Shown: in pieces, positions 7,217-13,238 of the stretch | Numbering within the stretch: the first letter of the stretch is position 1 | Layout: every line of letters begins with the position of its first letter | Assembly (NCBI GenBank): GCA_015486555.1 | Contig: WFRL01000066.1 | Location: 1 to 13,892 of the forward strand | Source of the DNA: Candidatus Microgenomates bacterium | Lineage (GTDB): Bacteria > Patescibacteriota > Microgenomatia > JAADGY01 | DNA length: 13,892 nucleotides | Direction of reading: 5' to 3' | Notes under the pieces: model-generated | The model's input: the letters and a program-made list of their open reading frames with translations, nothing else | What the model was told of the DNA's origin: nothing | Databases searched by the model: none | Program-made: the position numbers and the translations under genes

Positions 7217-7764
7217 TTTCCTTCTTTCCATTTAAGATTAAGAACTAATTTGTAAAGTCCATCAGCCTCTCGCTTAACTCCGTTAATATTTCCCTCTTGG
7301 AAACTAGCTAACGATGGATTAGAACGAAGTTCCTGTTCTAGATCTAGGACCTTAACCAAGTCAGGTAAACCACAACTCAGCCTTTCTTTCATATCGCTGG
7401 CTACACTCAAACTAATAAGTTGACAGCGGCCTGATTGTTGGGCTAGCTTCGAACTTTTATTCAAAAGGTCCAACCAATTAAACCGCTTATCTAGCAAGGA
7501 AAAAGTAGTTCGGACCGCCAAGGTATAATAATACTCTTTCTCCTCAACAGCTTTCCTTGATTTGATAGTTTTCTTAAATTGGTTAATTTGAGCTTGATAA
7601 GTTTTAATTTGCCTTATGAGAGAAAGACGAAGAAAAGTGCTTAATCCTCCTAAAACAAAAATAAACAACAATCCCCCTAAAGGATAAAGAAGAAGACGAG
7701 TCTCTTTTTCAACTTTCTTTTTCTTGGCTGATCGAGCAATGGTTACAAAGTTTACCGTGGTCAT
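7213..7764 (-). CDS. pilN: PilN-like pilus assembly platform protein
   Basis: Probable PilN, a bitopic membrane protein whose cytosolic N-terminus docks into PilM and whose outer part dimerises with PilO. The 183-residue protein begins MTTVNFVTIA, resembling the (I/V)N(L/F)xP peptide by which PilN binds PilM, though without the proline. A Lys-rich stretch (14-20), one membrane helix (about 24-46) and a coiled-coil region (about 50-75) follow, then a mixed alpha/beta domain to the end. Two cysteines (in GRCQL and LSCGL) are present in the outer part. The gene begins 5 bases after the pilM stop and has no visible Shine-Dalgarno site. Sequence conservation in this family is low; the call depends on the pilM-N-O order, topology and length. 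Confidence 0.82.
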   Translation of the reverse strand: MTTVNFVTIARSAKKKKVEKETRLLLYPLGGLLFIFVLGGLSTFLRLSLIRQIKTYQAQINQFKKTIKSRKAVEEKEYYYTLAVRTTFSLLDKRFNWLDLLNKSSKLAQQSGRCQLISLSVASDMKERLSCGLPDLVKVLDLEQELRSNPSLASFQEGNINGVKREADGLYKLVLNLKWKEGK

Positions 7765-7769
7765 AGGAA

Positions 7770-8783
7770 TTAATCATTATTCCTCATAGCTGAACCTAGA
7801 ACCTGGGCGTAAAGATAGGGATATTTTTTAACTTCTTCAGGTACACCAAGAATGAAATTCCCAAATGTAGGCAAACCTATCTCCAGGTTAATCTGACTAC
7901 TTAGATAAATGCTCATCCCTGGCAAAGCTGCACCTCCTCCAACTACGACTACCTCCTTAACCTTCTCAGCCAAGATTTTATCCTCAAAGAAAGCAATTAA
8001 CCGCTTAGCTTCTTCAGCTAACTGATCTAAGGCCATAGTTAAAATCCCAGCTAGTTTACCTTCAAACTGTTTTTTATCCAGTCCATAAGTCATTCTTAAC
8101 TCGTTTGCCTGAGCCTCATCTATATTAAGAGTCCTAGCAACTAAACGATCTAAACTTTGCCCAGAAAGATCTATTTTCCGACTTAGATATAGTTTACCTT
8201 CTTTAGCTATACCTAAACTAAACTGGGTATAACCTAGATCAATAATTAAAACTGGCTCCTTCTTACTAAAGCTAACCGAACGGGCTAGAGCTCCCATTGA
8301 GTTCTCTAATACCTCTATAATTATTCCATAATCAACACTTAAACTTAGGATTTCATCTACTCTTTTCCGAGGAACAGCAGCTACAAAAATAAGTTGGCGG
8401 ACTTTTTTATCTCTTTGAACTTTTCCTAAACGGTCGAAAGAATAGTAGACATCCTCTACTTTTAAAGGTAAGTACTGCTCCAACTCAAACTTCAAAGCTT
8501 GATTAAGCTCATAATCAGAGAGGGGGGGCATAGTTAAAGTTCGACTATAAATTTCTCCCTCACCCAGAGCTGTATTAATATTATTCCCCTTAAATTTATA
8601 TTCCGACCAGACACTATTAAGAAATTTTTTCACCTCTTTTACTTCAGCTTCCCGACTAAGAAACCACCTTAACTGATGATTTTTCATTCCTCCAGCTATC
8701 CATCGGTATTTCCCTTTTTTATCCACCGCTTGAAGTTGAACTATCTTAAAAAGCTGGGCTCCAAAATCAATACCTATTGTCAT
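7770..8783 (-). CDS. pilM: PilM, actin-like ATPase of the type IV pilus
   Basis: Cytosolic actin/FtsA-fold ATP-binding protein that recruits PilN and couples the pilus platform to its motor. The 337-residue sequence carries the expected nucleotide-binding blocks: phosphate-1 (GIDFGAQLFKIVQL, 4-17), phosphate-2 (LIIDLGYTQFSL, 179-190) and the adenosine motif (VVVVGGGAALPGM, 278-290). It also has the PilM-typical stretch LEQYLPLKVEDVYYSFDRLG (101-120). Phosphate-1 has Ala-Gln where Ser-Ser is common, a mild departure. Its ATG follows a strong AAGGAG ribosome site at 5 bases, and the preceding PilX/GspK-like gene ends 12 bases upstream. Length and motif order match the family closely. Confidence 0.96.
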   Translation of the reverse strand: MTIGIDFGAQLFKIVQLQAVDKKGKYRWIAGGMKNHQLRWFLSREAEVKEVKKFLNSVWSEYKFKGNNINTALGEGEIYSRTLTMPPLSDYELNQALKFELEQYLPLKVEDVYYSFDRLGKVQRDKKVRQLIFVAAVPRKRVDEILSLSVDYGIIIEVLENSMGALARSVSFSKKEPVLIIDLGYTQFSLGIAKEGKLYLSRKIDLSGQSLDRLVARTLNIDEAQANELRMTYGLDKKQFEGKLAGILTMALDQLAEEAKRLIAFFEDKILAEKVKEVVVVGGGAALPGMSIYLSSQINLEIGLPTFGNFILGVPEEVKKYPYLYAQVLGSAMRNND

Positions 8784-8788
8784 TCTTT

Positions 8789-8794
8789 CTCCTT
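8789..8794 (-). promoter_or_regulatory. Strong Shine-Dalgarno site of pilM
   Basis: AAGGAG on the minus strand, 5 bases before the pilM ATG. It shows that this genome uses canonical Shine-Dalgarno initiation for internal operon genes, in contrast to the first genes of the transcription units. Confidence 0.85.
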
Positions 8795-8795
8795 A

Positions 8796-9698
8796 TTAGT
8801 CAATTTCTAAACTAGTCCCACTATATAAAGCATAATCAAAAACAGCCGGCAAGATAGGAAATGACTTGAAAGCTTCTAAACGTTGAACTGAGGAATTTAC
8901 TATTTCTCCACCGGCTTGAGAAGTGATTTTATAACCCTGGGTTGGATAGTAATATTCCCCTGTTTTATCAGTTGGAAGAGCAAAACCAACTGGGTGATGA
9001 ACCCGCCCATTAAAGAGAAACCTTACCCTTAAAAATAAAGGGATCTGATCATCTGTTAAATCAAAATCAACCGTTGCCCGATAGGCAAACCGTTTATTAC
9101 CAAATGTTGTCAGATAGGTTGTGTCACCAACTGTTGAAACGTCAGTAGAGAAATTTCCTCGCCCCTGAGCATCAAAAGCATACCTTTTAGATTTTATCTT
9201 TCCACTATCACCATTATCTTTGTAGTAAAAGGTCACCTCAATGCCCGGTTGGTTATCAGCTGGCGAACTATCTGCTTTAACCCTTCCCCAAAGGACATCA
9301 ATACTTCCAGCATTGTAATAATTACTTTCATCTAGTGCCCGGTTAGAGTCATCATACTGAGCTAAGAAAAACTGGCGGACTTCATCCTGAACCAAACCAT
9401 CAGGAAAAGTGAAAACAACATCCTTATCCCACTGGGCTTTCTCAGTAACAATATTAACGTTGATATTATCTACACTTAGCTGGGTTTCTCCCTGGGTTAA
9501 AAACGTTTGAGGATTATTAAGCACTTTTTCTAAACCAGCCTCCGCTGCCGAAAAGGAGCGCAGTTCTTTTTGAGACTCAGTAGATATCTTGACATCTTTT
9601 AAACCCCGGGAAATTAAGGCTAAAACAATTGTTGAAACCACTACAACAAAAAGTAAACCAATAATTAAAGCTTGTCCCTTCAATCTCTCTGTTTTCAT
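8796..9698 (-). CDS. PilX/GspK-like pilus tip or assembly protein
   Basis: A 300-residue protein with a pilin-like N-terminus: MKTERLKG, then QALIIGLLFVVVVSTIVLALISRGL. The G8-Q9-A-L-I start and the later SFSAAEAGLEKVL (about 49-60) match the PilX/GspK pattern (GxALI ... AAEAxL). Mature position 5 is Ile, so the Glu that aligns ordinary pilins is absent. In the T2SS family a missing Glu5 marks the GspK subunit that caps the tip. The remainder is a polar, probably beta-rich outer domain with no cysteines. It is the first gene of the pilus operon, and its ATG lies 7 bases after a TATGCT -10 box, so its mRNA may be leaderless. The tip role is inferred from family knowledge. Confidence 0.8.
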   Translation of the reverse strand: MKTERLKGQALIIGLLFVVVVSTIVLALISRGLKDVKISTESQKELRSFSAAEAGLEKVLNNPQTFLTQGETQLSVDNINVNIVTEKAQWDKDVVFTFPDGLVQDEVRQFFLAQYDDSNRALDESNYYNAGSIDVLWGRVKADSSPADNQPGIEVTFYYKDNGDSGKIKSKRYAFDAQGRGNFSTDVSTVGDTTYLTTFGNKRFAYRATVDFDLTDDQIPLFLRVRFLFNGRVHHPVGFALPTDKTGEYYYPTQGYKITSQAGGEIVNSSVQRLEAFKSFPILPAVFDYALYSGTSLEID

Positions 9699-9705
9699 TA
9701 TTTAT

Positions 9706-9735
9706 AGCATAACCTAGTCAAAGAATAATTGTCAA
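9706..9735 (-). promoter_or_regulatory. Promoter of the pilus operon
   Basis: On the minus strand, TTGACA (9735-9730) is separated by 18 bases from TATGCT (9711-9706), which keeps the three most conserved -10 bases. The predicted start falls at or one base before the ATG at 9698. An overlapping TGC-TATAAA is closer to an extended -10 consensus but sits only 2 bases before the ATG, so it would start transcription inside the gene. The -35 box overlaps that of the divergent rpsP promoter. It is a motif-based prediction only. Confidence 0.6.
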
Positions 9736-9757
9736 CTTAAACTCCTTATGCTACAAT
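9729..9757 (+). promoter_or_regulatory. Promoter of rpsP-khpA, leaderless geometry
   Basis: TTGTCA (9729-9734), a 17-base spacer and TACAAT (9752-9757) with an upstream TGC (9749-9751) make a near-consensus extended promoter. Six bases separate the -10 box from the rpsP ATG, so the usual start distance places +1 on the A of ATG. The bases before the ATG contain no Shine-Dalgarno sequence. Confidence 0.8.
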
Positions 9758-9763
9758 TCTTTT

Positions 9764-10021
9764 ATGTTAAGTCTAAAGTTAAGAAGAAGTGGCCGAAAAG
9801 GGCTGCCATTCTATCATTTAGTTGTCGCAGAAAAGAAATCTAAAGTCTTAGGTAAGTTTCGAGACAAGATCGGTTACTACAATCCTTTGGATGAGAAAGA
9901 TGGCTTCAAACTTAATCAAAAAAAACTTACTTATTGGTTGTCCCAAGGAGTTGTACTAAGTGAAGGTGTTAGAAAGTTATTTAAACATTTTAAGGCAAAA
10001 ACAGATGTCAGAACTAACTGA
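9764..10021 (+). CDS. rpsP: 30S ribosomal protein S16
   Basis: Ribosomal protein bS16, a 30S assembly and body protein that binds 16S rRNA. The 85-residue length is normal. The N-terminal block LKLRRSGRKGLPFYHLVVAEKKS and the following GKFRDKIGYYNPL are characteristic of the family, as is the late LSQGVVLSEGVRKLFK helix. No alternative start keeps the conserved beta-strand, so the ATG at 9764 is secure. That ATG coincides with the predicted transcription start, so the mRNA is probably leaderless. It overlaps the KH-domain gene by 17 bases. The usual rimM-trmD-rplS genes that often follow rpsP-khpA are missing here. Confidence 0.97.
   Translation: MLSLKLRRSGRKGLPFYHLVVAEKKSKVLGKFRDKIGYYNPLDEKDGFKLNQKKLTYWLSQGVVLSEGVRKLFKHFKAKTDVRTN
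9991..9995 (+). promoter_or_regulatory. Ribosome binding site deciding the khpA start
   Basis: TAAGG lies inside rpsP, 9 bases before the ATG at 10005. It supports that ATG rather than the in-frame GTG at 9960, which would add 15 residues lacking similarity to KhpA N-termini. Confidence 0.5.
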
Positions 10022-10367
10022 TTTTCTCAACTTTCTTGTATCCTCTTTTATTGGGAAAGATGAGTACCAACTCAGCCAAAGTGAAAATAACGGCGTTGTT
10101 AATTATCAACTTCAGGTCAAGCCAGAAAAGGCCGGCTTAATAATTGGCCGCCAAGGAAGAACTATTAAGGCTATCCGTCGCCTACTACAGATCAAAGCCA
10201 GCCAAGAAAAATTGCACGTTTACCTTCAAGTAAATTCTCCCAATGATCAAGATCAGTCAGCACAAGAAGAAAAAACTACCTCCCAGGGAGAGGTCGAACA
10301 ATTGAGTAAGAGTGAGGAAAAAGTTAAGGAACTAGCTGAGTTAGTTAGTGACTCGGATAATCAATAA
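10005..10367 (+). CDS. khpA: KH-domain RNA-binding protein, KhpA-like with acidic tail
   Basis: Small RNA-binding protein of the KhpA/YlqC type, which in other bacteria pairs with KhpB and binds RNA. With the ATG at 10005 the product has 120 residues. The opening MSELTDFLNFLVSSFIG, the strand YQLQVKPEKAGLIIG and the GxxG loop GRQG (48-51) followed by RTIKAIRRLL are diagnostic. Most KhpA proteins end near residue 75-80. Here a Gln/Glu/Ser-rich tail of about 40 residues (79-120) follows, partly with coiled-coil potential (QGEVEQLSKSEEKVKELAELV). The start is chosen over GTG 9960 because it has a TAAGG site and a family-like N-terminus. It directly follows rpsP, the usual partner, and its last 7 bases overlap the convergent sugar transferase gene. 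Confidence 0.92.
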   Translation: MSELTDFLNFLVSSFIGKDEYQLSQSENNGVVNYQLQVKPEKAGLIIGRQGRTIKAIRRLLQIKASQEKLHVYLQVNSPNDQDQSAQEEKTTSQGEVEQLSKSEEKVKELAELVSDSDNQ

Positions 10368-11659
10368 GCTCCACGGCCAGTTAAAACTATCCATGGTGTC
10401 AGTAGTAGAATCCATAAATCAAACCATAAGCTCCGATTAGCTACATAGTAAAGGTCATATTCTATATTCTTCTTAAGAGGCAGATCTTTCCGACCTAGGA
10501 TTTGCCATAACCCAGTTAATCCTGGTTTAACCTGCAAGCGAATTTTCTGCCAGCGACGGTAATTATCAACCTCTATTTTCATTTCCGGCCGCGGTCCAAC
10601 CAAGCTCATCTCTCCTTTAAGAATATTTACCAGTTGAGGCAATTCATCCAAGCTGCTTCGCCGCAACCAGCGGCCCCAAAAATATATCCGCGGGTCTTCA
10701 GCTGAGTGAGGAGACTTAGCCTCTTTAGGTTCCCCCTTCATCGTCAAGAACTTATACATTTTAAACACTTTCCCCTGATAACCAACTCGCCAAAGACCAA
10801 TAATCGGCCAGCGGCCGCTTTGAGTAAAAATAAAGAACCCAATTATTAACCAAAGAGGAAAAGTAAGCACTAAAAGAAAAGAAGACAAAATAATATCACC
10901 AACTCTCTTCAGCCAATAGTAGACAGTTGAGGGAGGAGTAAAACTTAAGCGGGGTAGGGAATCGTAATAAAGATGAAGACTGGGATCAGTAAAAATACGA
11001 GGAAAAAAATTAAGGGTTAAACTGACCTTCTTAATCTCCTTCTGGTATCTCTCCAACCAAGAAAAAATTTTATCTGGCGAAAGATCGGAATCCGTAATAA
11101 TTATCTCATCGTAACTTTCCCTTAAGCTGGAAGGTAATTTAGCTTTAACCTTTATTCTTGGTTGGAAAATGAAATCAGCCACTAGACTGCGCCTCAAACG
11201 GTCACTAACCTGGTTCCGACCAATAATTAAGAATGATGGCTGAAGAACTGAGGCTATTTTATTACCGATAAAAAGGTGAATAAGGGGTAAAAGAATTAAA
11301 AGAAATAGCCACCAACCAAGGACTACTACTCGCGAAAAGTCATACTTAACTAGATAACTTCCACCCATCAAAAGAATGCCAAAAAGAAAAATATTTTCCC
11401 AAACCCGCCAAAAATATTTCTCCCGTTTTCGCTTAAAGATTAATTGCCAATTATAGATGCCTTTCAACCAGCCTAAGAAAGAGAAAAGAAACAATGAGCC
11501 AATAAACAAATACCCATACATCTTAGGTGGTTGAATGACATCATACCATCCAGTTAGAACCCTCTGGCGAAGGAAGTAAGCAAAGGATAAACCCAAGCCA
11601 AGAAATAACCAATCAACAGCTAGGAAAAAAAGAGCTACTCCCCTTTCACTTACCTTCAT
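10361..11659 (-). CDS. Polyprenyl-phosphate sugar-1-phosphate transferase (WcaJ/WbaP-type)
   Basis: Membrane enzyme that transfers a sugar phosphate from a nucleotide sugar to undecaprenyl phosphate, the first step of many surface polysaccharide repeat units. The 432-residue protein has about four N-terminal membrane helices (8-30, 49-67, 86-105, 112-132), a cytosolic Rossmann-like domain (about 140-235), a re-entrant helix (about 254-277) and the catalytic bacterial sugar transferase domain to the end. Motifs include RRSSLDELPQLVNILKGEMSLVGPRPE (333-359, with the DE and PRP signatures), KPGLTGLWQILGR (378-390) and EYDLYYV (400-406). The usual KFRTM/KFRSM motif is KFLTM (303-307), with Leu for Arg. 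The start ATG follows AGAAGG at 5 bases and overlaps the glycosyltransferase gene by 14 bases. The sugar substrate cannot be predicted. Confidence 0.93.
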   Translation of the reverse strand: MKVSERGVALFFLAVDWLFLGLGLSFAYFLRQRVLTGWYDVIQPPKMYGYLFIGSLFLFSFLGWLKGIYNWQLIFKRKREKYFWRVWENIFLFGILLMGGSYLVKYDFSRVVVLGWWLFLLILLPLIHLFIGNKIASVLQPSFLIIGRNQVSDRLRRSLVADFIFQPRIKVKAKLPSSLRESYDEIIITDSDLSPDKIFSWLERYQKEIKKVSLTLNFFPRIFTDPSLHLYYDSLPRLSFTPPSTVYYWLKRVGDIILSSFLLVLTFPLWLIIGFFIFTQSGRWPIIGLWRVGYQGKVFKMYKFLTMKGEPKEAKSPHSAEDPRIYFWGRWLRRSSLDELPQLVNILKGEMSLVGPRPEMKIEVDNYRRWQKIRLQVKPGLTGLWQILGRKDLPLKKNIEYDLYYVANRSLWFDLWILLLTPWIVLTGRGAY

Positions 11660-12845
11660 TTTGACCTTCTAAATTTTCCTTTATCCTCCTTTTTAAGCTA
11701 TTTAGACTATAGTTCTTTCTAACCCATTTTAACCCCCTTTGACGGAGAAATTCTTGTTCTCGAGGATTAGACAACAACTCGACTACTCTATCAGCAGCCT
11801 CATCTACAGTCTTTACTACCACTATTGTTCCCTTTTCAATTTTTAAACCTTTCAAAATATCTTCACAGGCAACGATTGGCAAACCAGCTGCCGCCGCTTG
11901 AAGAATTTTATTCCGACTGCCAGCCGGAGTTGTTCCCCAAGCTAAATAAAGGCTAGCTTGGCTGAGAAACACATTTAAGTCTAGTAAGTAACCCACTACT
12001 CTAACTCCTTTCCAACCATCCTTCTTTTTCAACGCAGCAACTGGATTCGGGCCGGCAACAATTAATTCTGCTTGAGGCAAACGATGGTAAACTTGGGGCC
12101 AAATCCTTTCAACTACTTCTAGAGCTGGACGGTAGTTTATCGCCTTATTCATCAAACCAGACATAACTACTCGCAGTTTTTTCTTCCTCGATGCTTTCTT
12201 TCTTTGTTTCTCTCTTCTAAGTTCAACTACATTCGGCCAAACCCATACTCTTTCTACCCCAACTTTTTCTTGAAGGTACTGACCGTCCCGCCGGCTGGCG
12301 GCAACCCAAGTTAAATTAGGATAATTATCCTCAATTTGCTTTTCCAAACGCCGGTAACCCCAATACTCGTGCCAACCAATCGGCTTCTCTTTCCATCCTG
12401 CCACTTGCTGATAGTTTTTGTAAAACAAACTCATAGCATCGGTCGTATCCAAGAGGGTAGGGTAGTAGTTAAGGAGTTGGCCAGCAAAAGCGAGGCTGCG
12501 AAGGCGCTTAATGTACAAAAAGTCGGGCTGGACTTTCTGAGCGAATTCTGCCACCTTTTGTTTAATTTTTCCATCTTTAAGAAACAAGTACTCCCAAGGG
12601 TAAAACGGCCAAAAAGGCAAGTTCTGCCAAACCCTTTTTATCCCTCTAGAAAATGGATACTCAAACAAGAAGTATCCTTCAACCATCTTCTTTACTGGCT
12701 CCACAAATTTTCTCTCCTCTGGATGGACTAAAAGGCTAAAAAGGTAAACTTGATACCCTAACTGATTGAAGGCTTCAAGTAAATTCAAGCTGCGAATTCG
12801 ATGTAACTCCGACGGCCACGACGGCGTAACCATTAATATCTTCAT
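11646..12845 (-). CDS. GT-B fold glycosyltransferase (GT4-like)
   Basis: A 399-residue glycosyltransferase, probably adding a sugar to the lipid-linked glycan begun by the sugar transferase encoded after it. The N-terminal Rossmann half starts MKILMVTPSWPSELHRIRSLNLLEAFNQLGYQVYLFSLL, and the domain hinge falls near 215-225 (KKKLRVVMSGLM). The C-terminal half shows AELIVAGPNP, VRVVGYLLDLNVFLSQASLYLAW and the donor-binding loop TTPAGSRNKILQAAAAGLPIVACE, in which the Glu of the usual EGxxxKxxE motif is replaced by TPAGSRNKIL. There is no signal or membrane helix. The ATG follows AAGGGAAGG and lies 9 bases after a TAAGAT box. Donor and acceptor are unknown; a GT4-like family is an inference from the fold motifs. 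Confidence 0.88.
   Translation of the reverse strand: MKILMVTPSWPSELHRIRSLNLLEAFNQLGYQVYLFSLLVHPEERKFVEPVKKMVEGYFLFEYPFSRGIKRVWQNLPFWPFYPWEYLFLKDGKIKQKVAEFAQKVQPDFLYIKRLRSLAFAGQLLNYYPTLLDTTDAMSLFYKNYQQVAGWKEKPIGWHEYWGYRRLEKQIEDNYPNLTWVAASRRDGQYLQEKVGVERVWVWPNVVELRREKQRKKASRKKKLRVVMSGLMNKAINYRPALEVVERIWPQVYHRLPQAELIVAGPNPVAALKKKDGWKGVRVVGYLLDLNVFLSQASLYLAWGTTPAGSRNKILQAAAAGLPIVACEDILKGLKIEKGTIVVVKTVDEAADRVVELLSNPREQEFLRQRGLKWVRKNYSLNSLKRRIKENLEGQNEGK
11665..11670 (-). promoter_or_regulatory. Ribosome binding site of the sugar transferase gene
   Basis: AGAAGG on the minus strand, within the end of the glycosyltransferase gene and 5 bases before the ATG at 11659. It supports that start and translational coupling of the two genes. 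Confidence 0.6.
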
Positions 12846-12854
12846 CCTTCCCTT

Positions 12855-12863
12855 ATCTTACCA
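12855..12863 (-). promoter_or_regulatory. Predicted -10 region of the glycosyltransferase operon
   Basis: Minus-strand TGG-TAAGAT, an extended -10 box ending 9 bases before the ATG at 12845, with only a weak TTAAAG 17 bases upstream. The transcript would have a leader of about 0-3 bases. The purine-rich AAGGGAAGG between box and ATG could alternatively act as a Shine-Dalgarno site if transcription starts further upstream. Confidence 0.45.
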
Positions 12864-12971
12864 CCTCTATCTCATCCCTTTAAGGTTGACAGATATAACC
12901 AACCTCGGAGGAGTTTTACCCAATTGAAAAATCGGACTGAAATTAATAATACCCTTATTTATTATCCTCCT

Positions 12972-13002
12972 CAAGTCATCCCAACTTTGTTGGGATGACT
13001 TG
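12972..13002. repeat. Perfect 14-bp inverted repeat (hairpin)
   Basis: CAAGTCATCCCAAC (12972-12985), a TTT loop and its exact reverse complement (12989-13002). Neither strand has a T-run right after the stem, so it is a poor intrinsic terminator. It contains GTCATCC/GGATGAC, close to the ends of the nearby palindromic repeat (GTCATTC/GGATGAC), and lies 26 bases before copy B, so it may be a related short palindrome. Confidence 0.8.
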
Positions 13003-13028
13003 GAGAAAAGTATAACCTTACTCTTTGG

Positions 13029-13154
13029 GTCATTCTGACCCTCCGAGGCGGAGGGGAAGAATCTAGCGAAGCGCAAAAGTATTGGCACCTACTCTTGGAA
13101 AAACATCCCTGCGCCTTCGGCTAGATCCTTCGTCGTTTCCTTCCTCAGGATGAC
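13029..13154 (+). repeat. Palindromic intergenic repeat, copy B
   Basis: A 126-bp element in the same orientation as copy A (60-192). It starts GTCATTCTGA and ends CAGGATGAC. The inner arms GAAGAATCTAGCGAAGCGCA and TGCGCCTTCGGCTAGATCCTTC pair almost throughout, giving a long imperfect stem around a roughly 36-base loop whose sequence is also shared with copy A. The left arm holds an extra small palindrome, CCCTCCG-AGG-CGGAGGG, absent from copy A. No open frame for a transposase is present. Confidence 0.75.
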
Positions 13155-13223
13155 GCGGGGAGGGGAAGGTTCCTTTTTAATCTGATTTTTGATTGGGTAA
13201 GACTGGAGGTTGATTTTCAAAAG

Positions 13224-13232
13224 TGATATAAA
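13224..13232 (+). promoter_or_regulatory. Predicted extended -10 promoter of the PEBP gene
   Basis: TGA-TATAAA (TG at 13224-13225, hexamer 13227-13232) ends 6 bases before the ATG at 13239, the same spacing as in rpsP, so the predicted start is the A of ATG. No -35 hexamer lies at 16-18 bases; TTGATT at 13210-13215 is too close. Extended -10 promoters can work without one. Confidence 0.55.
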
Positions 13233-13238
13233 TAGGGT

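Larger units (their letters stand above)
12846..13238. other. Intergenic region with divergent promoters and palindromes
   Basis: 393 bases without a credible gene. From the left it contains the glycosyltransferase promoter region, an AT-rich spacer, a perfect hairpin (12972-13002), palindromic repeat copy B (13029-13154) and the PEBP promoter region. An open frame of 73 codons runs through it on the minus strand (12867-13088) but covers the palindromes and resembles no protein family. Confidence 0.7.

Noticed and set aside
7217..7231. Upstream ATG (7231) as the pilO start
   Set aside because: No Shine-Dalgarno sequence precedes it, whereas the ATG at 7216 makes a typical ATGA overlap with pilN and follows a GAAGG.
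9960..10004. GTG at 9960 as the start of the KH-domain protein
   Set aside because: It would add 15 residues unlike KhpA and overlap rpsP by 62 bases; the ATG at 10005 has a TAAGG site and a family-like N-terminus.
3551..10403. A 13-base word, CCATGGTGTCAGT, present near 3551 and again near 10391
   Set aside because: Both lie in or at coding sequence of unrelated genes, and a shared 13-mer is expected about once by chance in a window of this size.
12336..12731. A 131-codon open frame on the plus strand inside the glycosyltransferase gene
   Set aside because: It lies antisense within a well-supported coding region and has no family motifs or initiation signal.
12972..13002. The perfect hairpin as an intrinsic terminator
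   Set aside because: No T-run follows on either strand, and it lies upstream of both flanking genes, where no transcript is expected to end.
12867..13088. A 73-codon open frame on the minus strand between the glycosyltransferase and PEBP genes
   Set aside because: It runs through the perfect hairpin and the left arm of the palindromic repeat, has no ribosome site and shows no recognisable protein pattern.
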